In this document: positions 54,112 through 63,129 of the stretch, piece by piece
How the letters are laid out: each line of letters begins with the position of its first letter
How positions within the stretch are numbered: position 1 is the stretch's first letter
Source of the DNA: Novosphingobium silvae
Lineage (GTDB): Bacteria > Pseudomonadota > Alphaproteobacteria > Sphingomonadales > Sphingomonadaceae
NCBI RefSeq assembly: GCF_009856825.1
Contig: NZ_WVTD01000002.1
Coordinates: 186,001-250,000, forward strand
Direction: 5' to 3'
DNA length: 64,000 nt
The notes under the pieces: model-generated
Told to the model about the DNA's origin: nothing
Database searches by the model: none
The model's input: only the letters and a program-made list of their open reading frames with translations
Program-made: the position numbers and the translations under genes

Positions 54112-55118
54112 CCCTTGTACCCGTAGTACGAGCCGAAGCGCCGGCCGCTGGGACTGAACTGCGCGGCATTGAGCAGCAACTGCACGTTGGGGCACGCGCC
54201 AAGCAGCGAGATGGCATCGTCAAGGGCGCCTCGCCCGGTCCGGTCGGCCCGCACGATCACCACGGTCTGGCCGACGTACTTGGCCAGCTCGGCCGCCGGC
54301 GATGCGGCGAGCGCGGGCGGGGAATCGAATATCACGATGCGATGGGGCGCATCCTGCGTCAGCCGGTCGAGCACCCGTGCGGTGCGCGAGCTTGAAAGGT
54401 ACTCGCTGTCGGAGCTGCTGGTGTCTCCCGCCGGCAGAACCCACAGACCCGGTATGTCGGTCCCCAGCACGCAGTCGGTCACGTCCACCGTCTCGTCCAT
54501 CAGCGCGTCCATCAGGCCTTTCCCTCCCGGCATCCCGAGAGCGGAAAGGATCGAGGGCTTGGCAAAGTCGGCGTCCACAAGGAGCACTTCACTCTCCTTT
54601 TCCGCCGCGATGGAGAGCGCAAGGTTCACCGAACAGTAAGTCTTGCCCTCGCCCGGATGCGGCGAACTGACGAGAATGCGCTGAGCCATCGGTCCTGCCT
54701 TCTGCCGACGCAGATCGGCGGCCTGAAGCAGCAACTGCCGCTTTACGATCCGGAACTCCTCGAGAGTTTCCGTGACGGTGCCCTCGGGCACGATCAGCCC
54801 CTGTTCGCGCAGATGCTCACGGTCGATGACGTGACGCTCGCCGCTGAAAATCGCGGCCGAGGGCGTAGCGTCTACGCTCCCGGAATGCGCTGCAGGGGGT
54901 CCGGACGTCGTAGGCGATCGATCCGCGACAGGGTCCTCCTCAGGCGAGACGTCGACAGGCTTCGCCGCCGATTGCTGCTCCGGCGCTTTTGGATAAACCG
55001 GGACCGGCCGGACCATGAAGCTGTTGAAGTCGAACTTGCCTGCAGCGCGCTCCAGCAGCGATTTTCCGGCAGGCTCTTGGCTTTGCGGGGGGACCGGGAT
55101 CTTGCGATGGTCTGTCAT
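54108..55118 (-). CDS. XrtA-associated tyrosine autokinase (BY-kinase)
   Basis: 336 residues. P-loop VSSPHPGEGKTYCSVNLALSIA, Walker A' VLLVDADFAKPS and Walker B VIFDSPP. The C-terminus has a Tyr cluster in GRRFGSYYGYKG for autophosphorylation. It should work with the separate chain-length protein upstream, whose C-terminal membrane helix activates it, to control polymer length. An ~130-residue Pro-rich N-terminal region precedes the kinase domain. Confidence 0.92.
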   Translation of the reverse strand: MTDHRKIPVPPQSQEPAGKSLLERAAGKFDFNSFMVRPVPVYPKAPEQQSAAKPVDVSPEEDPVADRSPTTSGPPAAHSGSVDATPSAAIFSGERHVIDREHLREQGLIVPEGTVTETLEEFRIVKRQLLLQAADLRRQKAGPMAQRILVSSPHPGEGKTYCSVNLALSIAAEKESEVLLVDADFAKPSILSALGMPGGKGLMDALMDETVDVTDCVLGTDIPGLWVLPAGDTSSSDSEYLSSSRTARVLDRLTQDAPHRIVIFDSPPALAASPAAELAKYVGQTVVIVRADRTGRGALDDAISLLGACPNVQLLLNAAQFSPSGRRFGSYYGYKG

Positions 55119-55128
55119 GTCGGTTCCC

Positions 55129-56649
55129 TCACGCCACCATGCCGCGCTGGACGAACTCGGCAGCGAGCAACACCACGAACAGCCCGCAGAGTGCGGCGCA
55201 GCTGGCGTAGAAGTACTTCAGTCGCTTGCGACGCAGCGCCCGAGCGCCATCGGTCATGCTCTGCGAAATGGCGCCGAGCACCGGCAGGCCGGTCGCGCGC
55301 TCAAGCGAAGAGGTGGTGGCGAAGACGGACCGAACCCGGCTGAGCGCAAGAGCAATCGCGCATCCGCCGCCGATACCCGCCATCAGCACGCCCAGAAGGA
55401 GCAGCGGACGGTTGGGGGCGACGGGGGCCCGAGGCGTGGTTGGCGGGTCAACGACCTCGAACTTCACTGCCTCGCGCTCGGTCTTCACCTCGCCGCGCAG
55501 GCGCAGTTCCTCGCGGTCCTGCAGGAGCTTGTCGTACTGCTGGCGAAGCACGTCGTAGTCGCGATTGATGCGTTGCGCCTGCGTGGCCAGTTCCGGGTCC
55601 TGTATGGCCGCCGCGGTGAGCGAGGCAATGTCTGATTGGAGCGCCGCCTTGCGGGATTGCAGCGCCTGCACGTTCGCCTGGCGTTCGGCCCGGATGGACT
55701 GGAGCGAACTGTAGGCAGGGTTGATCGTGCCCCGGCCGCTGGCAGCTTCCTGCGCCGCCGGGGCCCTGAGCGCTGCAACCTGGTTGCGGGCGGCTATCAC
55801 GTCGGGATGGCTGTCGGTGAGCCCCCTTGCGCGCATCGCAGACAGGTCCGCCTGTGCCCGCGCAAGGGCCGACTGCGGACCACCATCCGATGCTCCTGCG
55901 ATCGTGCGCGGAGTACCCGCCAGCTGACCGTCGATTGCTGCCAGCGCGCTCTGGGCTGCGGAGAGGTCAGCCTCGATGTCGCGGACATTGGCGCGCGAGG
56001 TTTCCAGACGCTGAGCCATGGCCGCGCCGCCCAGCGCCATCTCGGGATGCTGCGCCTCGAAGGAAGTGCGCTTCGTCTCTGCGGATTCGAGCTCACGCTC
56101 GCGCTGGGCAAGCTGCTGGTTAACGAAGGCCAGGGTCTCCACCATTTCGCCCCGGTTTCCGGCCAGGTTCTCTTCGCGGAAGATGTCGATCATCTTCTGG
56201 GCAACGCTCTGCGCGAGCTTGGCGTTCTCGCCATCCGAAAAGGAGCTGTCGTTCGCTGTCGCCGTGATCTCGAAGAGGTTGTCCTGCTGGCTGACCACCT
56301 TCACGTTGTTGCCAAGCCGGAGGACTGCGGCCTCCATCTGCTTGGGATCCTCGATCGTATCGCCAAGGCGCGTGGAACGTACGACTTTCTCGAGATTGAC
56401 GGCAGCGGTAAGCGTCTGGCGGATCCGCTCGATGTCCCGCTTCTTGTCGGCGACACCGATCCCGACCTGTTCGGCCAGCGCATCATCGAGCTGGATGAAG
56501 ATCCGCGCCCGCGATTCGTAGGAATTGGGTATCAGCGCGACCAGCAGCCAGCCGACCACGCAGATCGCCCAGGCTGCGGCAAGCGCGATCCAGCGGCGGT
56601 GCCACACGCTGTGAAGCGCGCTGAGAACCTGTTCGTAAAGCGAGTCCAT
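55129..56649 (-). CDS. XrtA-system polysaccharide chain-length determinant
   Basis: 506 residues. Wzz/PCP architecture: N-terminal helix (WIALAAAWAICVVGWLLVAL), the Wzz domain NSYESRARIFIQLDDALAEQ, a long periplasmic coiled coil (about 160-390), and a C-terminal helix NRPLLLLGVLMAGIGGGCAIAL, then a second hydrophobic stretch near the end. It sets polymer length and partners the tyrosine kinase. Located between export lipoprotein and kinase. Confidence 0.92.
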   Translation of the reverse strand: MDSLYEQVLSALHSVWHRRWIALAAAWAICVVGWLLVALIPNSYESRARIFIQLDDALAEQVGIGVADKKRDIERIRQTLTAAVNLEKVVRSTRLGDTIEDPKQMEAAVLRLGNNVKVVSQQDNLFEITATANDSSFSDGENAKLAQSVAQKMIDIFREENLAGNRGEMVETLAFVNQQLAQRERELESAETKRTSFEAQHPEMALGGAAMAQRLETSRANVRDIEADLSAAQSALAAIDGQLAGTPRTIAGASDGGPQSALARAQADLSAMRARGLTDSHPDVIAARNQVAALRAPAAQEAASGRGTINPAYSSLQSIRAERQANVQALQSRKAALQSDIASLTAAAIQDPELATQAQRINRDYDVLRQQYDKLLQDREELRLRGEVKTEREAVKFEVVDPPTTPRAPVAPNRPLLLLGVLMAGIGGGCAIALALSRVRSVFATTSSLERATGLPVLGAISQSMTDGARALRRKRLKYFYASCAALCGLFVVLLAAEFVQRGMVA

Positions 56650-56664
56650 GCCGCGCAGAGGCCC

Positions 56665-57306
56665 TTAGAACATGCTCTCGGGGATGATGATCACATCCCC
56701 GGGCGAAAGCATGACGTTCGCCTTGCTGTCGCCCTTCTTGAGAAGGTCTCCAAGCCGCAGGTTGTATTCCTTCTGGGTGCCGCTGGTCTTGTCGAAGCGT
56801 ATCAGGCGAGCGCTGTTGCCCGCTGCATACTCTGACAGGCCACCCACCGATATCATCGCGTCAAGCACTGTCATGTTCGCGCGGTAGGGAATGGAGGCCG
56901 GCTTTTCGGTAGCGCCGACGATGCGGATCTGCTGGCTGAACGTGCCGGAGAACCCGTCCACGATCACCGAGACGAGCGGATCCTCGATATACTGTGAAAG
57001 CTGCAGGCGGATGTCCTGCGCCAGCATCGCGGGGGTCTTGCCCACGGCAGGCATGTCGGTGATCAACGGCGTGGTGATCCGCCCATCGGGCCTCACCTGC
57101 ACCTTGGCGCCCAGTTCCGGGTTGCGCCAGACGAAGACGGTCAGCTGATCGAGCGGGCCGATGACGTATTCTTCGCCCGGCCCTTCCTGCATCGCCACGA
57201 AGGCTGCGGGCGGCAACTGCGGGCCGGAAGTCGATGCACATCCCGTCAGGGCGACGCTGGCAAGCGCACAGGCGGCCAGAAGTCGGACGGAGCGATGATG
57301 CGGCAT
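56665..57306 (-). CDS. XrtA-system polysaccharide export lipoprotein (Wza-like)
   Basis: 213 residues. Lipoprotein signal ending LTGCAST with Cys23. Poly_export domain: YVIGPLDQLTVFVWRNPEL, VRPDGRITTPLITDMPAVG; then an SLBB-like domain with YRANMTVLDAMISVGGLSEYA and SPGDVIIIPESMF at the end. Much shorter than E. coli Wza, lacking its C-terminal helix, as usual in this family. It begins the main polymer-assembly run, 183 bases after the upstream gene. Confidence 0.93.
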   Translation of the reverse strand: MPHHRSVRLLAACALASVALTGCASTSGPQLPPAAFVAMQEGPGEEYVIGPLDQLTVFVWRNPELGAKVQVRPDGRITTPLITDMPAVGKTPAMLAQDIRLQLSQYIEDPLVSVIVDGFSGTFSQQIRIVGATEKPASIPYRANMTVLDAMISVGGLSEYAAGNSARLIRFDKTSGTQKEYNLRLGDLLKKGDSKANVMLSPGDVIIIPESMF

Positions 57307-57389
57307 GGTACTTCCCTGTCTGAACCTGTTCCTCCTGCGGGCAATCTGCACGCGGGACGAAGCTTGGCGAAATTCGATATGCGGTATCC

Positions 57390-57428
57390 TGTCAAAGGGT
57401 GAACATTGCGTTAGCCTTGCAAGGCTAA
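57390..57428 (-). promoter_or_regulatory. Candidate EPS promoter region with 18-bp palindrome
   Basis: TTAGCCTTGCAAGGCTAA (57411-57428) is a perfect 18-bp palindrome, and a perfect minus-strand TTGACA lies just downstream of it (57390-57395). No good -10 box is seen at 17 bases. It lies upstream of the Wza-like gene, where the polymer-assembly transcript should begin. A regulator-binding site is likely but unproven. Confidence 0.45.
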
Positions 57429-57488
57429 TCCCTGCGCGGTCCCATTCCGGGACGATCCCGCAGTAGCCGTTAACACCGGCGCCTTGCT

Positions 57489-58715
57489 TCAGACCAGCAT
57501 CTCCACCGCCGGTCCCTGCCCCAGGAACGACGACGGACTGGCGCTCGCCCCATAAGCGCCGGCGCAGAAAACGGCGACGAGATCGCCTGCGTCGGCACGG
57601 GGGAAGCCTCCCTTGTCCGCGAGCCGGTCGAGCGGCGTGCAAAGGCACCCGACGATCGTCGCCTCCTCCGCGACCGGCGCGCCAAACCGGGTGGCTATGG
57701 CGGAGGGGTAGTTTCGCCGGACGACCGTACCGAAGTTGCCGGAGGCTGCCAGTTGGTGGTGCAATCCACCATCGGTGACAAGGAAGACTTCGCCATGGCT
57801 CACCTTGCGATCGACTATCCGCGCAAGGTAGACGCCCGCCTCTCCGACAAGATAGCGGCCAAGTTCGATGCAGAATTCCGTGTCGCGAAGCACATCGGGC
57901 AAGGCTGCCATCTGCGCTGCCAGCCGCTCTCCGACAAGCGGCAGGTCGATCGGCGTGTCCCCAGGGAAGTAGGGAATGCCCAGTCCTCCGCCAAGATTGC
58001 AGTGCGGCAGGGGCACACCGCTTTGCTGCGCCAGTTCGGCTGCGAGCGCGAGAGCCTGCGCCTGGGTGTCCGCCACCGCCTCCGCATCGAGCGCCTGACT
58101 GCCTGCGAAGATATGGAAGCCACGCCACTGCGCACCGCTATCGATCACGGTGCGCACAAGGGCGGGTACACGCTCCGCATCGATGCCGAAGGGTTTTGCG
58201 CCTCCACCCATCTTCATGCCCGAGCCCTTGAGGTCGAACGAGGGATTGACCCTGATGGCGAGGCGCGGCCGCACGCCCACACGCTCCGCTATCGCGATTG
58301 CGCGGGCCGCCTCGCCCTCCGACTCCAGGTTGAGCGTCACTCCCGCTTCAATCGCTGCCTGCAATTCGCTATCCCGCTTGCCCGGGCCCGCAAAGCTTAC
58401 CTGCGCAAGCGACAGACCGGCGCCGCGCACGATCTCGAGTTCACCGCCGGATGCGATATCGAAGCCATCGACCAGCCCGCGCATAAGCTCCAGCAGGGGC
58501 GGAAAAGGATTGGCCTTCACGGCGTAGTGGAGAGCAATCCGGACGGGCAGCGCGCTGCGCAATTCCGCGACGCGGCGGCGGATATGATCCGCACTGTACA
58601 GGAACAGCGGAGTCGATCCCGCCTCCTCCACCCAACGGGTCACGGGCGACCCACCAAGCTCCAGCACGCCATCGACCGCGCCAAAGCCCGAGGGAATGGG
58701 GCCGAGCGCCTTCAT
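57489..58715 (-). CDS. PLP-dependent decarboxylase of the XrtA system
   Basis: 408 residues. Fold-type III (alanine-racemase-like) decarboxylase, related to diaminopimelate and ornithine decarboxylases. The PLP Lys is in HYAVKANPFPPLLELM; other marks are FDIASGGELEIVRGAG, CNLGGGLGIPYF and GCLCTPLDRLADKG near the C-terminus. It matches the exosortase A associated group (TIGR03099-like). It overlaps the ligase by four bases, so its amine product or amino acid substrate is probably handled by that ligase. Confidence 0.9.
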   Translation of the reverse strand: MKALGPIPSGFGAVDGVLELGGSPVTRWVEEAGSTPLFLYSADHIRRRVAELRSALPVRIALHYAVKANPFPPLLELMRGLVDGFDIASGGELEIVRGAGLSLAQVSFAGPGKRDSELQAAIEAGVTLNLESEGEAARAIAIAERVGVRPRLAIRVNPSFDLKGSGMKMGGGAKPFGIDAERVPALVRTVIDSGAQWRGFHIFAGSQALDAEAVADTQAQALALAAELAQQSGVPLPHCNLGGGLGIPYFPGDTPIDLPLVGERLAAQMAALPDVLRDTEFCIELGRYLVGEAGVYLARIVDRKVSHGEVFLVTDGGLHHQLAASGNFGTVVRRNYPSAIATRFGAPVAEEATIVGCLCTPLDRLADKGGFPRADAGDLVAVFCAGAYGASASPSSFLGQGPAVEMLV

Positions 58716-60238
58716 GCCGCGATCTCCGAGGCGAGTAGAGTGCGATCGATCTTGCCGTTGGGCCCGACCGGCATTGCCTCGCGCCAGTGGATTACCTTGG
58801 GCTGCATGAAGTTCGGCAGTTCCTGCATCAGCCTTCTCGGCAGTTCCTCGCCTGCGTCCTGCTGCCCCGGCGCAGCTCTCACGACGAGATGGATCACCTG
58901 TCCCAGCCGAGCGTCGGCAACGCCCAGCGCTACCGCCTCGGCAACGAGGCCAGTGGCGAGCGCGGCTTCCTCGATCTCCTGTGGCGAGACACGGTTACCG
59001 GCCGTCTTGATCATCGCATCGCGCCGACCCGCGAAATAGAGCAGACCTTCGCTGTCCCGGCGCACGCGATCACCCGACCACACTGCCGTTCCTCCATAGC
59101 GTGAAGCAGCAGGCGCAGGTCGGAAGCGCTCGGCCGTGCGCTGGAGGTCACGCCAGTACCCTTGCGCAACGAGCGGACCGCAGTGGACGAGTTCGCCCTC
59201 GATGCCGTTCGCAGCAACATCGCCGCTTTCATCGATCACGAGTATCTCCGCATGGGGGATGGCCTTGCCCATGGAGGTCGGGTGCGTATCGACCAGTGCG
59301 GGATCGAGATAGGTCGAGCGAAAGGCCTCCGTCAGGCCGTACATGGGGAACAGGCTGGCCGACGGGAACAAGGCGCGCAGGCGGCGCACAAGATCGGCTG
59401 TCAACGCGCCCCCGCTATTGGTCAGCCGGCGCAGCTTGGCCGCTGTCTCAGGCGGCCAGTCCAGTTCGCATAGCTGCACCCACAGCGGGGGAACAGCGGC
59501 CAGCGTCGTCACGCCATGGCGCTCCACCGCTTTCATCACATCGCGCGAGACAAGGTAGTCGAGCGGGATGACGCAGGCTCCGGCGAACCATGTCGAAAGA
59601 AGCTGGTTCTGCCCGTAGTCGAACGAAAGCGGCAGCACCGCCAGCGTGCGGTCGTCGGACGCCAGCGCGAGGTAGCCGCTCACGCTTTCGGCCCCAAGCC
59701 ACATGTTCGCATGGCTCAGCATCACGCCTTTCGGAAGGCCGGTCGAACCGCTGGTATAGAGGATCGCGGCAAGGGTATCGGGATCGGCCGCCGAGGGCGG
59801 CAACGCCCCGCCGAGCCGCTGCGCAAGCTCCAGCACCTCGGCTTCTTCCAGCACGCGGCAGGACGCAGGAACTTCATTTGCATCGAGAGTCCCGATCCGC
59901 GCCGACGTCCCGATGAGCAACGCCGCTCCACTATCTGCAAGGATGTGCGCGGCCTGCGCATGCTTGAGAAGCGGGTTGATGGGCACGTGGACCAGTTCCG
60001 CCCGCGCGGCGGCAAGAGGCATCAGGCAGGTCAGTTCGCCCTTTGCCGACCAGGTGGCGACGCGCGCGCCCTTCTCCGGCACCTCGTGCGCCAGCCACGC
60101 AGCCAGGCGCGAGACACGCGTTCTTAAGTCCTTCCAGCTAAGCACCCCTTCACGAAGCACCAGAGCATCGTCATCATCGGCCCCGCGCAGGGCCAGGTGG
60201 TCAAGCGGCAGGATCGTGCTGTCGGAACTGACCGGCAT
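58712..60238 (-). CDS. AMP-dependent acyl/aminoacyl ligase of the XrtA system
   Basis: 508 residues. ANL-family adenylating enzyme: P-loop AAILYTSGSTGLPKGVMLSH, GDRVRRDSEGLLYFAGRRD, and the catalytic Lys in GPNGKIDRTLL. In this family it activates a carboxylate and loads CoA or a carrier protein; an acyl carrier protein gene is 1.1 kb away. I chose the ATG at 60238; an in-frame GTG at 60271 would overlap the start of the divergent gene. Confidence 0.88.
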   Translation of the reverse strand: MPVSSDSTILPLDHLALRGADDDDALVLREGVLSWKDLRTRVSRLAAWLAHEVPEKGARVATWSAKGELTCLMPLAAARAELVHVPINPLLKHAQAAHILADSGAALLIGTSARIGTLDANEVPASCRVLEEAEVLELAQRLGGALPPSAADPDTLAAILYTSGSTGLPKGVMLSHANMWLGAESVSGYLALASDDRTLAVLPLSFDYGQNQLLSTWFAGACVIPLDYLVSRDVMKAVERHGVTTLAAVPPLWVQLCELDWPPETAAKLRRLTNSGGALTADLVRRLRALFPSASLFPMYGLTEAFRSTYLDPALVDTHPTSMGKAIPHAEILVIDESGDVAANGIEGELVHCGPLVAQGYWRDLQRTAERFRPAPAASRYGGTAVWSGDRVRRDSEGLLYFAGRRDAMIKTAGNRVSPQEIEEAALATGLVAEAVALGVADARLGQVIHLVVRAAPGQQDAGEELPRRLMQELPNFMQPKVIHWREAMPVGPNGKIDRTLLASEIAA

Positions 60239-60264
60239 GGAAGAAGAAAGCTCCGCGAGGATAC

Positions 60265-61281
60265 GTGACACGGATCGTCTATCTCTCCGAATTCAAGGAA
60301 GCGCAATCCGACGCGGCGCTCGCGCACTTTCTCTCTTATGCTTGCCAGCATGCACCCTTCGACCGGCTCGCATGGTGGGAAGGCCTTGCCGAGCACTGCG
60401 CCATGACCCCGCTGCTGGCCTTCGCAAGCAACGAAGGAGGCATGGCAGTCCTGCCCCTCGCCAGCGGATCCGGGCGTCTGACCGCGCTTGCCAACTGGTA
60501 CACCTTCCGCTTCCGGCCGCTTGTGTCAGGTCCGCGCCCGCCGCTGGACGGTCTCGCCCGCGCTCTTCGCAAGCGCGCCCATCGGATCACGCTTACGAAT
60601 GTGCCCGACGAGGATGGAAGCGCCACGGCAACGCAGAAGGCTTTCCGCCAGGCGGGTTGGCTGGTCCGCCGCGAGATGTGCGGCATCAATCACATTCTCC
60701 CTGTAAATGGACGCAGCTACGAAGATTATCTTTCCAGCCGCCCCGGCAAGGTTCGCACGACGCTGAAGCGCAAGTCTGGGCGGGTTCGGGCCGAAATCCT
60801 CACTCACTTCGACGAAATGGCATGGGCCGAATACGAGGCCGTATACGCGCAGAGCTGGAAGCCGCACGAGGGTTCGCCCGAGTTCCTGCGCACCTTCGCG
60901 AAAGCCGAAGGCGCGGCAGGCCGCCTCCGCCTGGGGATCGCGCGGGATGCCCTCGATCCGCATGGACCGGCAATCGCGGCGCAGATGTGGACAGTCGAAG
61001 GCGGAACCGCGTTCATCCACAAGCTTGCCCATCGGGAGGCCGCGCGCGTTCTCTCCCCGGGGTCGGTATTGAGCGCAGCGATGATCGCACATGCGCTGGA
61101 TCGCGACCGGGTTTCACTGGTAGACTTTGGCACCGGCGACGATCCTTACAAGCGTGACTGGATGGAGCAACAGCGCCCGCGCTATAGCCTGGACATGCTC
61201 AAGCCGCTTTCCCCTCGAAACTGGCCGGTTCTGGCGAAGTGGGCGCTACGCAGCCTTGCCGCTGGCACCAACCGGGGGTAG
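60265..61281 (+). CDS. GNAT/FemAB-like transferase of the XrtA locus
   Basis: 338 residues, starting at a GTG with GCGAGG ahead. Tandem GNAT (BioF2-like) fold: YLSSRPGKVRTTLKRKSGRV, YAQSWKPHEGSPEFLRTFAKAE, and VSLVDFGTGDDPYKRDWM. It likely transfers an acyl or aminoacyl group, plausibly from the carrier protein encoded next, onto the polymer or a lipid precursor. It faces away from the ligase with only about 26 bases between starts. Confidence 0.85.
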   Translation: MTRIVYLSEFKEAQSDAALAHFLSYACQHAPFDRLAWWEGLAEHCAMTPLLAFASNEGGMAVLPLASGSGRLTALANWYTFRFRPLVSGPRPPLDGLARALRKRAHRITLTNVPDEDGSATATQKAFRQAGWLVRREMCGINHILPVNGRSYEDYLSSRPGKVRTTLKRKSGRVRAEILTHFDEMAWAEYEAVYAQSWKPHEGSPEFLRTFAKAEGAAGRLRLGIARDALDPHGPAIAAQMWTVEGGTAFIHKLAHREAARVLSPGSVLSAAMIAHALDRDRVSLVDFGTGDDPYKRDWMEQQRPRYSLDMLKPLSPRNWPVLAKWALRSLAAGTNRG

Positions 61282-61338
61282 AGGCCCCGCGATAATCGAC
61301 GGATCGATCGTCCACAGATACTCTGCAGCCGAGGGGCC

Positions 61339-61599
61339 ATGCCAGACAACACCGACCTGCTTCTGCGTCGCATCCTGACGGACGTACTTGGGCTCAAGCC
61401 CGGCCAGGCCGATCAATTCGATGAGCAAACGGGCCTGTTCGGGCACCTGCCCGAGCTTGATTCCATGGCCGTGGCCGGGCTCCTGACCGAGCTGGAGGAC
61501 CGTCTCGACATCGTGATCGACGACGACGAGATCGAGGGCGAGATGCTGGAGACCTATGGCGGTCTCCTCGCCTTTGCCGAGGCGAAGCGGGCGGGGTGA
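61339..61599 (+). CDS. Acyl carrier protein of the XrtA system
   Basis: 86 residues, acidic four-helix carrier protein. The phosphopantetheine Ser is in LPELDSMAVAGLLTELEDRL (DSM in place of the common DSL). Not the fatty-acid-synthesis AcpP, as it sits in the polysaccharide locus. It probably carries the group activated by the ligase at 58712. Confidence 0.9.
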   Translation: MPDNTDLLLRRILTDVLGLKPGQADQFDEQTGLFGHLPELDSMAVAGLLTELEDRLDIVIDDDEIEGEMLETYGGLLAFAEAKRAG

Positions 61600-61627
61600 C
61601 ACGCCTCTCGCCCGGAGAACGAAGGGG

Positions 61628-62302
61628 ATGATCCCGACGAGCTGGCCCTGTCCGCTTCCGGGGGGCGGCACCTGCGAGGAGGCAGCGCTCCAGTTCGACG
61701 AGGCGCGGCCGGTTCGGTTGCTGATAGTTCCGGCGCTGTTCGACGAAGCCAACCGGCTGCGGCGCTTCGCTGTCGAGTTGATGCGCCGCCTCGACCGTTT
61801 GGGGATCGACAGCTTCCTGCCCGATCTGCCCGGTTGCACTGAAAGCCTGCAGCCGCTCGACATGCAGGATCCGACCGACTGGCTGGATGCCATGGCCGCG
61901 GCCGCCCTGCACTTCGGCGCGACACATGCCATGGGGGTGCGTGGCGGATGCCTGCTCACTCCCAACCGGTTGCCTGCCCTGCACTATGCGCCCGTAAAGG
62001 GTGCCTCGATCCTGCGGCAGATGATACGCGCGCGGATTCTCTCGGCCCGTGAGGCCGGTCGTGAGGAGAGCCGGGAGCAACTGGCTGCCCTTGCTGTGTC
62101 AGAAGGGGTCACACTTTCAGGCTATAGCCTTGGTGCCGATTTCTACCGGCACTTCGAGCCGATGATACCGGCGCGCGACGCGCTTGTGATCGTTCAGGAG
62201 CAACTGGGTGCAAGCGGTCTGTGGCTACGGGCCGAACCCGGCGAGGATGCGGCGCAGGCCGAGGCACTAGCCGTGATCCTGCACCGGGAACTGAGCGCAT
62301 GA
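61628..62302 (+). CDS. XrtA-associated hydrolase 2-type alpha/beta protein
   Basis: 224 residues. Alpha/beta-hydrolase-like core: RLLIVPALFDEANRLRRFAVELMRRL, DSFLPDLPGCTESL, but the nucleophile elbow reads AMGVRGGCLL, without a Ser-x-Gly nucleophile. It matches the group called exosortase A hydrolase 2. The activity may be lost or unusual. GGAGAACGAAGGGG precedes the ATG. Followed by the second hydrolase with four bases of overlap. Confidence 0.82.
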   Translation: MIPTSWPCPLPGGGTCEEAALQFDEARPVRLLIVPALFDEANRLRRFAVELMRRLDRLGIDSFLPDLPGCTESLQPLDMQDPTDWLDAMAAAALHFGATHAMGVRGGCLLTPNRLPALHYAPVKGASILRQMIRARILSAREAGREESREQLAALAVSEGVTLSGYSLGADFYRHFEPMIPARDALVIVQEQLGASGLWLRAEPGEDAAQAEALAVILHRELSA

Positions 62303-63078
62303 CGCGCCGGCATCTCACGTTCGAGTGCGAGGGAGCGCGCCTCGTGGCGACCCTCGACACGGCCCCCGGACGCACCGCGCTCCTCCTCGTATCAGGAGGA
62401 AACGAGGTGCGCAGCGGTGCCTGGAACGGACAGGCCCGGCTCGCCGCAGGGGTCGCCGCACAAGGCTATCCGGTACTGCGCTTCGACCGGCGCGGCGTGG
62501 GTGACAGCGAGGGCATCAACGAGGGCTTCCGGTCTGCCGCTCCTGACATCGCGGCCGCGCGGCAGGCACTGCTCTCACAATGCCCGCAAGTGGACCGCGT
62601 GATCGGCATGGGCAACTGCGATGCCGCCAGCGCGCTTATGCTCGCCGCAGGCGCGGGAATGGACGGTCTGGTGCTCTCCAATCCCTGGACGATCGAGCGG
62701 GAAAGCGACGAAGCACCTGTGCAGGTGGTCCGTGACCACTATCGCCGCCGCCTTTCCGATCCTGCGGCGATCAGGCGACTGCTGACGGGGAAAGTCTCGT
62801 TGCCAGCCTTGCTGCGCAGCCTGGCGCATGTCTTGCGCAAGGATCCAAAGGCGGATGGCGACAGCCTCGCAGACCTGATGAAGCGGGGGATTTCAGGCTA
62901 CCAGGGCACGGTCCGCTTCCTCGTGGCAGGTAAGGACCGGACGGGACGGGCGTTCCTGTCACGATGGGACCGGGCAGACCCGCGGCTGCACATCTGCCCC
63001 GATGCCTCGCACAGCTATGTCGAGCCGGAGGCAAAGGAGTGGTTGCTTCGCCAAGTGCTGGAAGCACTTCGGCAATAG
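62299..63078 (+). CDS. XrtA-associated hydrolase 1-type alpha/beta protein
   Basis: 259 residues. Alpha/beta hydrolase with LLLVSGGNEVRSGAWNGQ and VLRFDRRGVGDSEG; the nucleophile elbow is GMGNCDAASALML, giving Cys where Ser is usual, and a C-terminal His in DASHSYVEPEAKEW. It matches exosortase A hydrolase 1. A Cys nucleophile suggests thioesterase or acyl transfer activity, perhaps from the carrier protein (inference). Confidence 0.84.
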   Translation: MTRRHLTFECEGARLVATLDTAPGRTALLLVSGGNEVRSGAWNGQARLAAGVAAQGYPVLRFDRRGVGDSEGINEGFRSAAPDIAAARQALLSQCPQVDRVIGMGNCDAASALMLAAGAGMDGLVLSNPWTIERESDEAPVQVVRDHYRRRLSDPAAIRRLLTGKVSLPALLRSLAHVLRKDPKADGDSLADLMKRGISGYQGTVRFLVAGKDRTGRAFLSRWDRADPRLHICPDASHSYVEPEAKEWLLRQVLEALRQ

Positions 63079-63109
63079 GGCTCCTTTCCCGTTCGTGGGA
63101 AAAGGCCCC
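63079..63109. terminator. Hairpin between hydrolase 1 and trxB
   Basis: CCTTTCCC and GGGAAAAGG flank a GTTCGT loop, with GGGC/GCCC at the base, between convergent stops. A bidirectional terminator is likely, though no long U-tract follows. Confidence 0.5.
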
Positions 63110-63129
63110 TCGCCTCGGGTGCCTGAAGA

